This document shows positions 12,801 through 21,328 of a stretch of 64,000 bases of DNA, piece after piece. The notes beneath the pieces were generated by a model that worked only from the letters and a program-made list of their open reading frames with translations, searched no databases and was not told where the DNA came from. How positions within the stretch are numbered: position 1 is the stretch's first letter; every line of letters begins with the position of its first letter. Made by a program: the position numbers and the translations under genes. This DNA is from Pseudomonas azotoformans (lineage in GTDB: Bacteria; Pseudomonadota; Gammaproteobacteria; Pseudomonadales; Pseudomonadaceae): assembly GCF_900103345.1 (NCBI RefSeq), contig NZ_LT629702.1, positions 3,224,001-3,288,000 on the forward strand, read 5' to 3'.

Positions 12801-15749
12801 GGCATCCACCAAGGCCCTGAACTGCGCGAACGCCTGCGCCAACACCCGCCGCCACGCCACGAGCTGCGGGTACTGCTGGGCGCCGAGCCGGAACCCGCCG
12901 TCGAAACCCTGCAACTGCTCGGCAACGATGCGGGTTATGCCCAACAACCGCGCACCGCGGGCAGCCCGGTGAGCCTGCAGCAACGGGCACGTACCCTGTA
13001 CCCCGGCCTGAGGGATACCCAACTGCACGCGCTCATTGAGCAGTTGCAGACTCGCCCGGGCGGCGCAGCAACACAGCTCGCGCAACTGGCCCAGGAATAC
13101 ACACAACTGAACCGAGACCTGCTGGCCTGGCAAACGGATATTCCAACCCACCACCCGACCAGCGCCCAGGCGTTGAGCACCTGGGAGCGGCGTCAGGAAG
13201 AACAGAACCGCTTGACCATTGCCCATCAGCTCAAGCAAGCCTGGCGCCGCGAAACCAGGATCGACGATTACTACGAAGACCCGGCCCGCGACGGCCATGT
13301 GCTGAACCTGAACGCCAACTTCCTGGGTGAGCTGCCACGCCTGGACGCCCAGTTCGATCACATTTCCATGCTGCTGTTGGACGGCTCCGAGTATCTGCAG
13401 GGCGTGCTGCCCTTTCTCAGCCGCTTTCCCATGCTGCGCCAGTTGGGGGTCATGAACACCCCGTTGGATGTTCTGCCCGCGCACATCACCTCGCTGCCTC
13501 AGTTGAATTCACTGCAATTGAGCAATTGCCGGATCACCCTCACGCCGGAGAGCCTGGCGCGGCTGTCGGCGATGCATCAGTTGCGCTCGCTGGACCTGAA
13601 CGGCAACCCGCTCGGCCTCGTCCCCAGTGTCGAGGCCCTGCCTGAACTGGTCGCCCTGGACCTGTCAAATACCGGCATCGAGCGCCTGCCGGCCGGCCTG
13701 CTCAGTCGTACGGAGCTTCAAGCCGCTATCTTGAACGACAACCGGATCAGTACCTTGCCAGAGGCCATGTTCGAATTGTCGGCCGAATCCAGCCGCCGTT
13801 TCGACCTGTCCCGCAATCCGCTCTCACGGGCGACGCTGGAGAAGGTCAAGACCTACTACCAGGCACACGGCACCTACCTGGAGGCCAATGCCCTGCCCGC
13901 CGACATGAGTGACGCACAACGGCTGTTTCCGACGTTCCGCGACGAGCAGATCAACCGGTTCATCTTCGACCTGCCGGGCGACATCGAGGCCGGCAGAGTG
14001 GCTCTCGCGCAATTGGCCGCCGACTATCAGACCCTGACCGAAGAACTCCAGACCTGGGCCCGGGCCCCCGCCCTCTCCGACGTAGAGCGCGGACGCCGAA
14101 CCGTGCTCAAGGAACTGCTGGAACGCAGTTGGCGGCGCGAAACCCCGCAACAGACCCGCTGGCTCAACTCCCTGGAAATCTCGCGCGCCCTGGCCGGTGA
14201 GTTACCGCAGTTGAGCATCCGCTTCGAGCATATCGGCGGCATTCGTATCGAGGGTAACGGGCGCCCCCTGCACCTGGATCACTTCCTGTCCAGCTTCAAC
14301 AAGCTGAACGTTGTCGACATCAGCGACGCGCCGCTGGGGGATATCCCCGCGCCGTTGTTCAACCTGCAACGCCTGGAGTTCCTCGGCCTGCCTCGATGCT
14401 CGATCACGCTGTCAGCGTCCTCGGTGCGGGGTCTGGAAGGGATGAGCAACCTGGCATTCCTGGACCTCAACCACAACCCACTGGGACTCGTGCCGGACTT
14501 CAACCGACTCCCCCAACTGAGCCGCGTGCACCTGCGCAACACCGGCCTGCGCGAAGTGCCGACCGGCCTGCTGAGCAGCGAACTGCATGCGGCGGTTGAC
14601 CTGAGCAACAATGCCATTGAGGACCTGCCGGCGAGCCTCTCTGATTTGCCCGACGCGATCGCCCGGGGCGTTGACCTGTCGGGCAACCCGTTGTCCGGGC
14701 AGGCATTGGAACGGATCAAGGCCTATTGCCAACGCACCGGAGAGTTCTTCAGAGCCAGGGTTTCCGACGCTCAGCGCGCACGCGTGCAACAGCTCTACCC
14801 GACCTTCATCGCCAGCGAGGCCGATCGTTTCAGCTTCAAACTGCCAGGCACGATGAGCGACATAGACGCTGAAATGAGCGAGCTCGAAGAGGAATACCGG
14901 CAGCTGGACACCGACCTGGATGAATGGATTGTCGATGTGCCGACCCATCACCCGATCCTCGACATCCCCCTGGACGAACAGACACGCGCCACACAGCAAC
15001 TGGTACGACGCAATTTCAAAACACTGCTCAAGCAAGCCTGGCGGTATGAAAGCCCCGAAGATGAAGAAAGCCTCGATGAAGAGCTGACCCATGCACTGAT
15101 ACTCGAAACCCCCATACTCGGCGCCCTGCCACAACTCAACGCGCGCTTCGAGCATGTGACTTCGTTCGAACTGATCAGCGACGGCACAACCACCGAAGTC
15201 GACGGCACCCTCAGGGGGTTCTCCGAGCTGCAGACACTGACCCTCAACAGATGCTCATTGCAAACCCTGCCGACGTCGATTTTCAGCATGCCGCACCTGT
15301 CCTCCCTGGACCTTGCCGAATGCCGACTGAGCTTGACGCCCGAAAGTGCGCGTTCACTGGAAAACTTGAATGGCATTGAATTCCTCGACCTGAGCAACAA
15401 CCCTCTGGGCCACGCGCCAGCTGTCAGCCGTTTGTATCAGCTGAGCTCGCTGCACCTGCGTGATGCCCAATTGCGTGAGGTTCCCGAGGGAGTATTCCAA
15501 CTACCGTCCCTGCATACGCTGGACCTGAGCAACAACCTGATCGAGACGTTGCCCGAGGCCATACTGGAAGTCGCAACAACCTTCGACAACGACTCCGACC
15601 TGCGCGGCAACCCGCTGTCTGAGCACAGTCTGGAATTGTTGCGGCAGTATTACCTGCGCACCGGTTTTGCCCTGTATGTCCAGGCGGCTACACGGGATGC
15701 CGCGGGCAACCGGTTGATTCCACCGCAGGGCCCGCCAGAAGAGGAGTGA
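9807..15749 (+). CDS. Giant leucine-rich-repeat protein, dermonecrotic-toxin/NEL-effector-like, lacking a NEL domain
   Basis: A protein of up to 1,980 residues. The N-terminal ~600 residues resemble the dermonecrotic-toxin-like region (DUF6543 type) of large Pseudomonas effector-like proteins, including a hydrophobic stretch at about 448-485 (SSIVNTLLMVVAPFIPGLGE) that could insert in a membrane. Residues ~600-1060 are helical and unassigned. Then come three copies of one module, starting near residues 1063 (LYPGLRDTQ), 1372 (LFPTFRDEQ) and 1662 (LYPTFIASE). Each has a helical linker with QAWRRET/SWRRET/QAWRYES and then LRRs of the LxxLxLxxNxL type (SLDLNGNPLGLVP, FLDLNHNPLGLVP, FLDLSNNPLGHAP). 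The protein ends IPPQGPPEEE right after the third LRR block, where relatives carry the NEL E3 ubiquitin ligase domain. No signal peptide is seen. The start is uncertain: GTG 9807, or ATG 9840 or 9852. It lies between argR and aruC. Confidence 0.85.
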   Translation: MADLLVVSSPLMDPSMTTPTSPVPAVSDNSRPDQDFEPLTGALPGWLLSASVRQREAFKKAAPLPLPTANAAQQAAFKQLNGAHWQAQSRVDNALKDLKDAKAFGKPLLADALKHQFNLELDVETTFIRLYIPLTIPWFPVRSGAARAWTVSLLDAALHNFEHKETLADAYEPASTYITRPDASGRFDTLPAIKHQLPVAVFAQLCRDLDLGARYLRYLRSGLGMDSPVASAVLQTKVDASQKAALRAALQLARLQQDIQDDYAQVIEGFIDGRTGLRLGTDAVLCHEFSMMGTPLTGILLFAPDLENTRSVRRLVAYVPDDPEHPLKEYRSALAFKQELTRQLRATDYQAFFSRFVAHEHLGAFFADLSQRLEKITWHPSDQGKGLAPWRAEPTDDPKLQFSAIPILGDPWVFLYQSRLNKILNDARTLAVATATVDRNARWARWDAFVNVASSIVNTLLMVVAPFIPGLGELMLGYMAYQLLDDVFEGIVDWAEGLDREAFAHLMGLLESAVQLGLFSAGTQIGVPELRKLLSPQTLAFIDRFKPVTLANGARRYWKPDLEPYQQKLQLPPHLGIDARGLHDVRKESILPLEGKLYAVKKSPEDGQYRIQHPTRADAYQPQLHHNEHGTWRTELDQPLQWAKPTLLGRLGHRAQGLSDADRELALTLSGTPEDGLRKMHLHSEPLPPLLDDALARLRIERDLDTLIERLNSDDPAVYGRIDPQDLLQLLTANGSWPHTRGLRFLDDQGRVAWTFGDQFKPLVQIHEAQLTNGDLLKAVLKALTPEEIRAQFGERASDPQLSLETRARNLRKRLAEIARKHRGALFESRYGFRQHSAHPQAQRLIDSAPGLPASVAEKLLGQATAQELTALREQRTPPRLAQLAQAALTEVRLNRAYEGQHLDSHINLDSDQLTLSALRLLPGWSTDVNLQARHRTIDGPLWRSIGPDTAPIRRSLVRLDSGRYVPYDERGPLSGETDLYTSILHALPDAQRDQLNIGIHQGPELRERLRQHPPPRHELRVLLGAEPEPAVETLQLLGNDAGYAQQPRTAGSPVSLQQRARTLYPGLRDTQLHALIEQLQTRPGGAATQLAQLAQEYTQLNRDLLAWQTDIPTHHPTSAQALSTWERRQEEQNRLTIAHQLKQAWRRETRIDDYYEDPARDGHVLNLNANFLGELPRLDAQFDHISMLLLDGSEYLQGVLPFLSRFPMLRQLGVMNTPLDVLPAHITSLPQLNSLQLSNCRITLTPESLARLSAMHQLRSLDLNGNPLGLVPSVEALPELVALDLSNTGIERLPAGLLSRTELQAAILNDNRISTLPEAMFELSAESSRRFDLSRNPLSRATLEKVKTYYQAHGTYLEANALPADMSDAQRLFPTFRDEQINRFIFDLPGDIEAGRVALAQLAADYQTLTEELQTWARAPALSDVERGRRTVLKELLERSWRRETPQQTRWLNSLEISRALAGELPQLSIRFEHIGGIRIEGNGRPLHLDHFLSSFNKLNVVDISDAPLGDIPAPLFNLQRLEFLGLPRCSITLSASSVRGLEGMSNLAFLDLNHNPLGLVPDFNRLPQLSRVHLRNTGLREVPTGLLSSELHAAVDLSNNAIEDLPASLSDLPDAIARGVDLSGNPLSGQALERIKAYCQRTGEFFRARVSDAQRARVQQLYPTFIASEADRFSFKLPGTMSDIDAEMSELEEEYRQLDTDLDEWIVDVPTHHPILDIPLDEQTRATQQLVRRNFKTLLKQAWRYESPEDEESLDEELTHALILETPILGALPQLNARFEHVTSFELISDGTTTEVDGTLRGFSELQTLTLNRCSLQTLPTSIFSMPHLSSLDLAECRLSLTPESARSLENLNGIEFLDLSNNPLGHAPAVSRLYQLSSLHLRDAQLREVPEGVFQLPSLHTLDLSNNLIETLPEAILEVATTFDNDSDLRGNPLSEHSLELLRQYYLRTGFALYVQAATRDAAGNRLIPPQGPPEEE

Positions 15750-15758
15750 AGCAGGCGC

Positions 15759-16739
15759 TCAACCGCGTTCGGACGGCACCGATGACAGTTCGAACGGGCT
15801 GCTGCTGCGCCGCTGGTTGCGGTCTTCGCGAGGGGTGGCGCCGAAGAAGTTGCGGTAGGCGCTGGAGAAATGCGGCCCCGAGGAGAAGCCGCACGACAGG
15901 CCGATCTGGATGATCGACTTGCTGGTTTGCATAAGCATCTGGCGGGCCTTGTTCAGGCGCAGTTCCAGGTAGTACTGGCTGGGGACGCGGTTGAGGTATT
16001 GCTTGAAGATGCGTTCCAGTTGTCGTCGCGACACGCAGACGTGCTGGGCGATTTCGTCGGTGGTCAGCGGTTCTTCGATGTTGGCTTCCATCAGCAACAC
16101 CGCCTGGGTCAGCTTCGGATGGCTGGAGCCCAGGCGGTTTTGCAGCGGGATACGCTGGCGTTCGCCACCTTCGCGGATGCGTTCCACCACCAACTCTTCG
16201 GACACCGCACCGGCAAGTTCCGCGCCGTGATCACGGGCCAGCACCGCCAGCAGCAGGTCGAGTACCGACATGCCACCGCAGGCGGTGAGACGGTCGCGGT
16301 CCCAGTCGAACAGATGGCTGGTGGCGATGACCTTGGGGAAACGCTCGGCGAAATCGTCCTGCCAGCGCCAGTGCACGGCGGCTCGGTAGCCGTCGAGCAA
16401 ACCAAGCTGGGCCAACGGGTAAACACCGGCCGACAAGCCTCCAATCACGCAACCGGCCCGCACCAACTGCTTGAGTGCCGTGCTCAGTTGCGAGGCAATG
16501 ACGGTCGGTGGCTCATCCGCCAGCAGGAACAGCTTCTGGAAACCCTCGAGCTTGCCGGCCCACGGCTCGCCGGGCAGTTGCCAAGCGCCTTCGGCCGCCG
16601 GCTCGGCTTGCAGGAACGACAGCTCATAGACCACATCCGGATGCACCCGCTGGGCAACGCGCAAGGCCTCCTCAGCCAGCGCAAGCGTGAGTGCTTTTGT
16701 GCTGGGCCAAATCAGGAAACCAATTTTATGGGCGGTCAT
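15759..16739 (-). CDS. argR: AraC/GlxA-family transcriptional regulator ArgR
   Basis: The arginine-responsive regulator of pseudomonads, which activates aru and aot genes and represses arginine synthesis. The 326 residues comprise an N-terminal DJ-1/PfpI-like sensor (IGFLIWPSTKALTLALAEE ... CVIGGLSAGVYPLAQLGLL) and a C-terminal AraC double helix-turn-helix (about 215-315: LTTDEIAQHVCVSRRQLERI, then IIQIGLSCGFSSGPHFSSAY). It is the last gene after aotJQMOP, the same order as in P. aeruginosa, which supports the name. Its end is 9 bases from the convergent LRR gene. Confidence 0.93.
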   Translation of the reverse strand: MTAHKIGFLIWPSTKALTLALAEEALRVAQRVHPDVVYELSFLQAEPAAEGAWQLPGEPWAGKLEGFQKLFLLADEPPTVIASQLSTALKQLVRAGCVIGGLSAGVYPLAQLGLLDGYRAAVHWRWQDDFAERFPKVIATSHLFDWDRDRLTACGGMSVLDLLLAVLARDHGAELAGAVSEELVVERIREGGERQRIPLQNRLGSSHPKLTQAVLLMEANIEEPLTTDEIAQHVCVSRRQLERIFKQYLNRVPSQYYLELRLNKARQMLMQTSKSIIQIGLSCGFSSGPHFSSAYRNFFGATPREDRNQRRSSSPFELSSVPSERG

Positions 16740-16833
16740 GGAGTGCTATCCGAAGCCAGTAACGGTAATAAAGACAAGGGCCAATGCTAGCCCGGAAACG
16801 AGCACAAATCCTTAAAGCCGATGAAGATCCAAA

Positions 16834-16921
16834 TGTGGGAGCGGGCTTGCTCGCGAAAACGCTATATCAGATACAGATGTATTGACTGACACGCCGCATT
16901 CGCGAGCAAGCCCGCTCCCAC
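16834..16921. repeat. REP-type palindromic doublet, family B
   Basis: TGTGGGAGCGGGCTTGCTCG and its inverted copy, located between aotP and argR. This places another long stem between co-oriented genes of one operon. Confidence 0.88.
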
Positions 16922-16987
16922 TGGGGATCGAGGCCGGCCTCAAGGCTGTGGAGCATGCACTAATTCAGTGCGAAAAAGCAGCCTTGA

Positions 16988-17752
16988 TTATTTCAAGCTG
17001 CCGGACAGGAACTGCTGCAAACGCTCGGACTGCGGGTTCACCAGCACTTCCCGCGGGTTGCCGCGCTCTTCGACGATACCTTTGTGCAGGAACACCAACT
17101 GGTTCGACACCTCACGGGCAAAGCCCATTTCGTGGGTCACCACCACCATGGTGCGGCCTTCCTGGGCCAGGTCCTGCATCACCTTGAGCACTTCGCCGAC
17201 CAGTTCCGGGTCCAGCGCCGAGGTGGGTTCGTCGAACAGCATCACCTCCGGCTCCATCGCCAGGGCACGGGCAATCGCCACGCGCTGCTGCTCGCCACCG
17301 GACATGTGGCCGGGGAACGCATCCTTGCGATGGCCCACGCCGACCTTGGCCAGGTAATGCTCAGCCTTTTCACGTGCGTCTTTCTTCGACATGCCCAGCA
17401 CGTGCACCGGCGCTTCCATCACGTTTTCAAGCGCGGTCATGTGCGACCACAGGTTGAAATGCTGGAACACCATGGACAGGCGCGAACGCATGCGTTGCAA
17501 CTGTTTAGGGTCGGCGGCCTTCATGGCGCCGTCCTTGTTGGCCACCAGCTTCAGCTCTTCGTTGTTGAGCAGGATCTTGCCGGCGTGGGGTTGCTCCAGC
17601 AGGTTGATGCAGCGCAAAAAGGTACTTTTGCCCGAACCACTGGAACCGATGATGCTGATCACATCACCGGCCGCGGCGGCCAGGGACACACCTTTGAGCA
17701 CTTCATGACTGCCATAGCGTTTATGCAGGTCTTGGACTTCAAGTTTGTACAT
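16988..17752 (-). CDS. aotP: Arginine/ornithine ABC transporter, ATP-binding subunit
   Basis: Energises uptake of arginine and ornithine through AotQM. The 254-residue HisP-like ATPase shows Walker A IGSSGSGKST (about residue 35), a signature motif MSGGEQQR and Walker [14 protein letters not shown], followed by the switch histidine in VVVTHEMGFA. The ATG at 17752 (MYKLEVQDLHKRYG) is chosen because the family starts there; an in-frame GTG lies five codons upstream. Confidence 0.94.
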   Translation of the reverse strand: MYKLEVQDLHKRYGSHEVLKGVSLAAAAGDVISIIGSSGSGKSTFLRCINLLEQPHAGKILLNNEELKLVANKDGAMKAADPKQLQRMRSRLSMVFQHFNLWSHMTALENVMEAPVHVLGMSKKDAREKAEHYLAKVGVGHRKDAFPGHMSGGEQQRVAIARALAMEPEVMLFDEPTSALDPELVGEVLKVMQDLAQEGRTMVVVTHEMGFAREVSNQLVFLHKGIVEERGNPREVLVNPQSERLQQFLSGSLK

Positions 17753-17779
17753 GCGGTCGGTTCTCACAAAAACAGGTGG

Positions 17780-18892
17780 TCAGTCGTTGAGCAAGCGCCC
17801 GTGACGCAGCGCTTCGCGCCCCGCCACCTTGGCCAGCCAGAAACCCGCTTGGGCATAACGTAGCCGTTCAACGGCAAACAGCACCCCCGAGGTGCCCGCG
17901 CACAGAGTGCTGACGCGGTCTTCCAGGGGGTCAATCACTTCAAAAATCGGTTCGCCTTTTTCGACCCATTCACCGGCTTTACGCAGGTAACTGATCACCC
18001 CGGCGTGGGGCGCGAACAGCAATTCGGTGCCTTCGAACGGCACGCCTTCACACGGCTCGTATTGCGGCGCGGGCCATTCACCCTTGATCAAGCCCTGCTC
18101 AGCGAGGAACGCCAGGATGCCTTCGGCGTGGAAGACCGCTTCGTCGCGGCCGGTGTCAGCCTGGCCACCCAATTCCAGAGTCGTCGCCAGGCAGGCCAGC
18201 GGGACCTGTGCCTCGGGAAACGCCTGGGACAAGCGCAGCCACGGCAGCGAACAGGCTTCATCGAACGAGCTGCCGCCGGAGTCTTCCGCCAGCAGGCCGA
18301 CTTTCACATTCAAATGCGCCGACAGCGAACGCCACTGCGGCCAATGCTGCGGCAGCGCATACATATGCAGCGCGGCTTCCGCATCACAATGCAGGTCGAG
18401 CACCACATCGGCGGTGCAGGCGTGGCTCAGCAGGATGCGCTGCATGCCCTGCAACTGGCTGCTGGGTTCGGGCAGCGCGTTCAGCGTGTCACTCATGGCC
18501 TGGCGGATCATGCGCACGTTGGCGTGGGGATCATCGCCCAGCTTGCCGTCAAGCAACGCGGCAACCGGCTCGCTCAATTCGACGAAATCACGGTTGAAGT
18601 TCTTGCCGCTGCCCACCTCGAAACGCCCCTGGTGGCTGCCTTGCAGCAGTTGGCCCAGGCCCATCGGGTTGGCGACCGGCACCAGCTCAATTACGCCGTT
18701 GAGCGCACCTTGCTGTTCCAGTTCGACGAGGCGCTTTTTCAGCTCCCACGCGGCGCGCATGCCCGGCAATTCGTCGGCGTGCAGGCTGGCCTGGATATAA
18801 GCCTTGCGCTCGCCCTTGCCGAAACGGAACACGCTCAGTTGGCGCTCGCAGCCCAGGTGACCCCAGGGCAACCGGTGATCGATACGTTCCAT
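17780..18892 (-). CDS. aotO: AotO: succinylglutamate desuccinylase/aspartoacylase-family protein
   Basis: A 370-residue M14-like zinc hydrolase: HxxE in QASLHADELPGMRA (about residue 38) and the third ligand in VVLDLHCDAEAALHMY, with a C-terminal biotinyl-lipoyl-like beta domain (LLFAPHAGVISYLRKAGEWV). It is encoded inside the aot importer operon, at the place of aotO in P. aeruginosa, where it is not needed for transport. A role in deacylating an acylated arginine derivative is possible but unproven. Its start is 2 bases from the aotM stop. Confidence 0.88.
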   Translation of the reverse strand: MERIDHRLPWGHLGCERQLSVFRFGKGERKAYIQASLHADELPGMRAAWELKKRLVELEQQGALNGVIELVPVANPMGLGQLLQGSHQGRFEVGSGKNFNRDFVELSEPVAALLDGKLGDDPHANVRMIRQAMSDTLNALPEPSSQLQGMQRILLSHACTADVVLDLHCDAEAALHMYALPQHWPQWRSLSAHLNVKVGLLAEDSGGSSFDEACSLPWLRLSQAFPEAQVPLACLATTLELGGQADTGRDEAVFHAEGILAFLAEQGLIKGEWPAPQYEPCEGVPFEGTELLFAPHAGVISYLRKAGEWVEKGEPIFEVIDPLEDRVSTLCAGTSGVLFAVERLRYAQAGFWLAKVAGREALRHGRLLND

Positions 18893-18893
18893 G

Positions 18894-19592
18894 TCAATGC
18901 TTCCGTGGCGCCAGGTAGCTCAGCCAGCGGCGCTCGGCCAACTTGAACAGGCGTACCAGGATAAAGGTCAGGCACAGGTAGAACACGCCGGCGGTGATAT
19001 AGGCTTCGAACGGCAGGTAGAACTGCGCGTTCACCGTGCGTGCGGCACCAGTGATGTCGATCAGGGTGACGATGGAGGCCAGGCTGGTAGTCTGCAGCAT
19101 CATGATCACTTCGTTGCTGTACTGCGGCAGCGCACGGCGCAGGGCCGACGGCAGCAGGATGCGGCGATACAGCTTGTAGCGCGACATACCCATGGCCTTG
19201 GCCGCTTCGATCTCGCCATTGGGCGTGGCCTTGAGGCTGCCGGCAATGATCTCGGCGGTGTAAGCGCTGGTGTTGATCGCAAACGCCAGGCACGCACAGA
19301 ACGTGGCGCTGGACAGCAGCGGCCACAGGAAGCTTTCGCGCACGGCGTCAAACTGGGCCAGGCCGTAGTAGATCAAGAACAGCTGCACCAGCATCGGCGT
19401 GCCGCGGATCACGTAGGTGTAGAGCCAGGCCGCGCCGTTGACGATCGGCTGCTTGGACACGCGCATCAGGCCCAGGGGCAAGGCCGCGAGCAGGCCGAAG
19501 AACAGCGAGATGGCGAGCAGTTTCAGGGTGGTCACCAGGCCGCCAAGGTACAGCGGCATGGCCTCCCAGATGACGTTGTAGTCGAAGATCAT
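18894..19592 (-). CDS. aotM: Arginine/ornithine ABC transporter permease
   Basis: Inner-membrane permease (232 residues) of the HisM/GlnP type. It has several hydrophobic spans and the EAA loop that docks the ATPase (EIEAAKAMGMSRYKLYRRIL). It pairs with AotQ. Its ATG overlaps the aotQ stop by 4 bases. Confidence 0.94.
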   Translation of the reverse strand: MIFDYNVIWEAMPLYLGGLVTTLKLLAISLFFGLLAALPLGLMRVSKQPIVNGAAWLYTYVIRGTPMLVQLFLIYYGLAQFDAVRESFLWPLLSSATFCACLAFAINTSAYTAEIIAGSLKATPNGEIEAAKAMGMSRYKLYRRILLPSALRRALPQYSNEVIMMLQTTSLASIVTLIDITGAARTVNAQFYLPFEAYITAGVFYLCLTFILVRLFKLAERRWLSYLAPRKH

Positions 19593-20278
19593 AGATCAGC
19601 CGCCCTTACGCCTACCGAGTAGCGCTTCTCAAGATGACGCAGGGCCAGCAACGACACGCTGGTGATCACCAGGTACATCGCCGCCACTGCGAGGAAGAAG
19701 GTAAAAGGCTCACGGGTGGCGTCTGCCGCCTGCTTGGCCTTGAACATCATGTCTTGCAGGCCCACCACCGAAATCAGCGCGGTGGCCTTGGTGAGTACCA
19801 GCCAGTTGTTGGTGAAACCGGGGATCGCCAGACGGATCATCTGCGGCACCATCACCCGGAAGAACACCTGGAAACTGCTCATGCCATACGCCAGGCCGGC
19901 TTCGGCCTGGCCCTTGGGAATGGCCATGAAGGCGCCACGGAAGGTTTCCGAGAGGTAGGCGCCGAAGATGAAACCCAGGGTGCCGATACCGGCGGCCAAG
20001 GGGTTCAAGTCGATATAGTCGTCGTAGCCGAGCATCGGCGCGACGCGGTTGAGCAGGTCCTGGCCGCCGTAGAAAATCAGCAGGATCAGCACCAGGTCGG
20101 GGATCCCGCGGATCACCGTGGAGTACAAGTCACCCAGCCAGGCCAACCAGCGCACCGGTGACAGGCGTAACGCGACCCCGATCAGACCCAGAACAATGGC
20201 CAAGGCCATGGACGACAAGGCGAGCTGAAGCGTCAACCATGCGCCATCGAGGATGACGGCCCCGTAGCCTTTCAACAT
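19589..20278 (-). CDS. aotQ: Arginine/ornithine ABC transporter permease
   Basis: HisQ-type permease (229 residues) with the N-terminal AVILDGAWLTLQLALSSM span, the RGIPDLVLILLIFYGGQ block typical of polar amino acid permeases and the EAA-type loop QAEAGLAYGMSSFQVFFRVM. It follows aotJ and overlaps aotM by 4 bases, so the two permeases are translationally coupled. Confidence 0.94.
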   Translation of the reverse strand: MLKGYGAVILDGAWLTLQLALSSMALAIVLGLIGVALRLSPVRWLAWLGDLYSTVIRGIPDLVLILLIFYGGQDLLNRVAPMLGYDDYIDLNPLAAGIGTLGFIFGAYLSETFRGAFMAIPKGQAEAGLAYGMSSFQVFFRVMVPQMIRLAIPGFTNNWLVLTKATALISVVGLQDMMFKAKQAADATREPFTFFLAVAAMYLVITSVSLLALRHLEKRYSVGVRAADL

Positions 20279-20369
20279 GATTCAGGTCCTCGAAAAGGGG
20301 GATGAAAAAATGGCGCAAACCTCAGGAATTCTGTTGCTTGCGCCATTTGGGACAGACAGCTGCGACGAG

Positions 20370-21154
20370 TTACTTAGGGTCAGCGCCGTAAATATCGAAG
20401 TCGAAGTACTTGTCCTGGATTTTCTTGTATTCGCCGTTGGCACGGATCGCCGCGATGGCCGCGTTGATCTTGTCCAGTTCGGCCTTGTCGCCTTTACGCA
20501 CAGCAATACCGATGCCGTCGCCGAAGTCTTGGCGTCGGTGAACTGTGGGCCCACGAACGCGTAGCCTTTACCGGCCGGGGTTTTCAGGAAGCCGTCTTGC
20601 AGCAGGGTGGCATCAGCCACAGTACCGTCGAGGCGACCGGCTTCCACGTCCAGGTAGATTTCGTTCTGCGAGCTGTAAGGCACAACCGTGACGCCTTTAG
20701 GGGCCAGGACTTCCTTGGCGAAACGATCGTGGATCGAACCGCGCTGCACACCGATCTTCTTGCCTTTCAATTCATCCAGGCTGTCGCTGACGGTGGTGCC
20801 TTCCTTCATCACCAGCTGCGCTGGGCTCAGGTAGTAGCGGTTGGTGAAGTCCACGGACTTCTTGCGGTCGTCGGTGATGGACATGGACGACAGGATCGCG
20901 TCGATCTTGCGCACTTTCAGCGCAGGAATCAGGCCATCGAATTCCTGCTCGACCCACGTGCACTTGACCTTCATCTCTGCGCACAGGGCGTTGCCGATGT
21001 CGTAGTCAAAACCGACGATGCTGCCATCCGGCGCCTTCGAGGCAAACGGAGGGTAAGCCGCTTCGATACCAATCTTCAGGGGCTTTTCATCAGCGAAAGC
21101 CTGCATGGACAGCACGGACAGCGCCAGGGCGCCCAACAGCACGAGTTTCTTCAT
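20370..21154 (-). pseudogene. aotJ: Arginine/ornithine-binding periplasmic protein AotJ, with a one-base frameshift
   Basis: Substrate-binding protein of the Aot importer. From ATG 21154 (GGAG upstream) it has a signal peptide, [21 protein letters not shown], then [19 protein letters not shown] and a normal SBP core up to [10 protein letters not shown] (about residue 209). There the frame breaks: the family sequence (Y)[17 protein letters not shown] continues in the next frame to [13 protein letters not shown] and stop TAA at 20370-20372. Restoring one base (a T on the coding strand between 20528 and 20527, completing a TAC codon) gives a standard 261-residue protein. As written, translation instead runs on to a stop at 20282 and overwrites the C-terminal lobe. 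This is either a true inactivating mutation or a sequencing error; the rest of the operon looks intact. Confidence 0.9.
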
Positions 21155-21291
21155 CTTGGGACTCCATCGGTATAGGGCAAAACAGCAGTATGAGCCATGG
21201 CCCACGATGCGGCGTAAGGGAAACCGAATAGCGGTGCTGCGTCCTACACCGATTCAACACCGGAGACGACGAGCGAGTGATCGGCATTCTA

Positions 21292-21328
21292 ACGACAGGC
21301 TGGAAGCCGATATTTCCTCAATGCGACA
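21292..21328 (-). promoter_or_regulatory. Candidate ArgR operator upstream of aotJ
   Basis: TGTCGC-N8-AA on the minus strand at 21328-21313, with a second partial half-site TGTCGT at 21297-21292, 31 bases (three helical turns) downstream. It is the same pattern as upstream of aruC. It lies about 140 bases before the aotJ start. Confidence 0.4.

Noticed and set aside
10002..13484. Long minus-strand open frames (458 and 490 codons) opposite the LRR gene
   Set aside because: Composition is typical of antisense frames in GC-rich DNA, with no motif, ribosome site or neighbour logic. The plus-strand LRR periodicity is unambiguous.
20282..21154. Programmed frameshifting as an explanation for aotJ
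   Set aside because: No slippery heptamer or downstream stem is visible at 20520-20535 and binding proteins of this family are not known to use it; a mutation or sequencing error is simpler.
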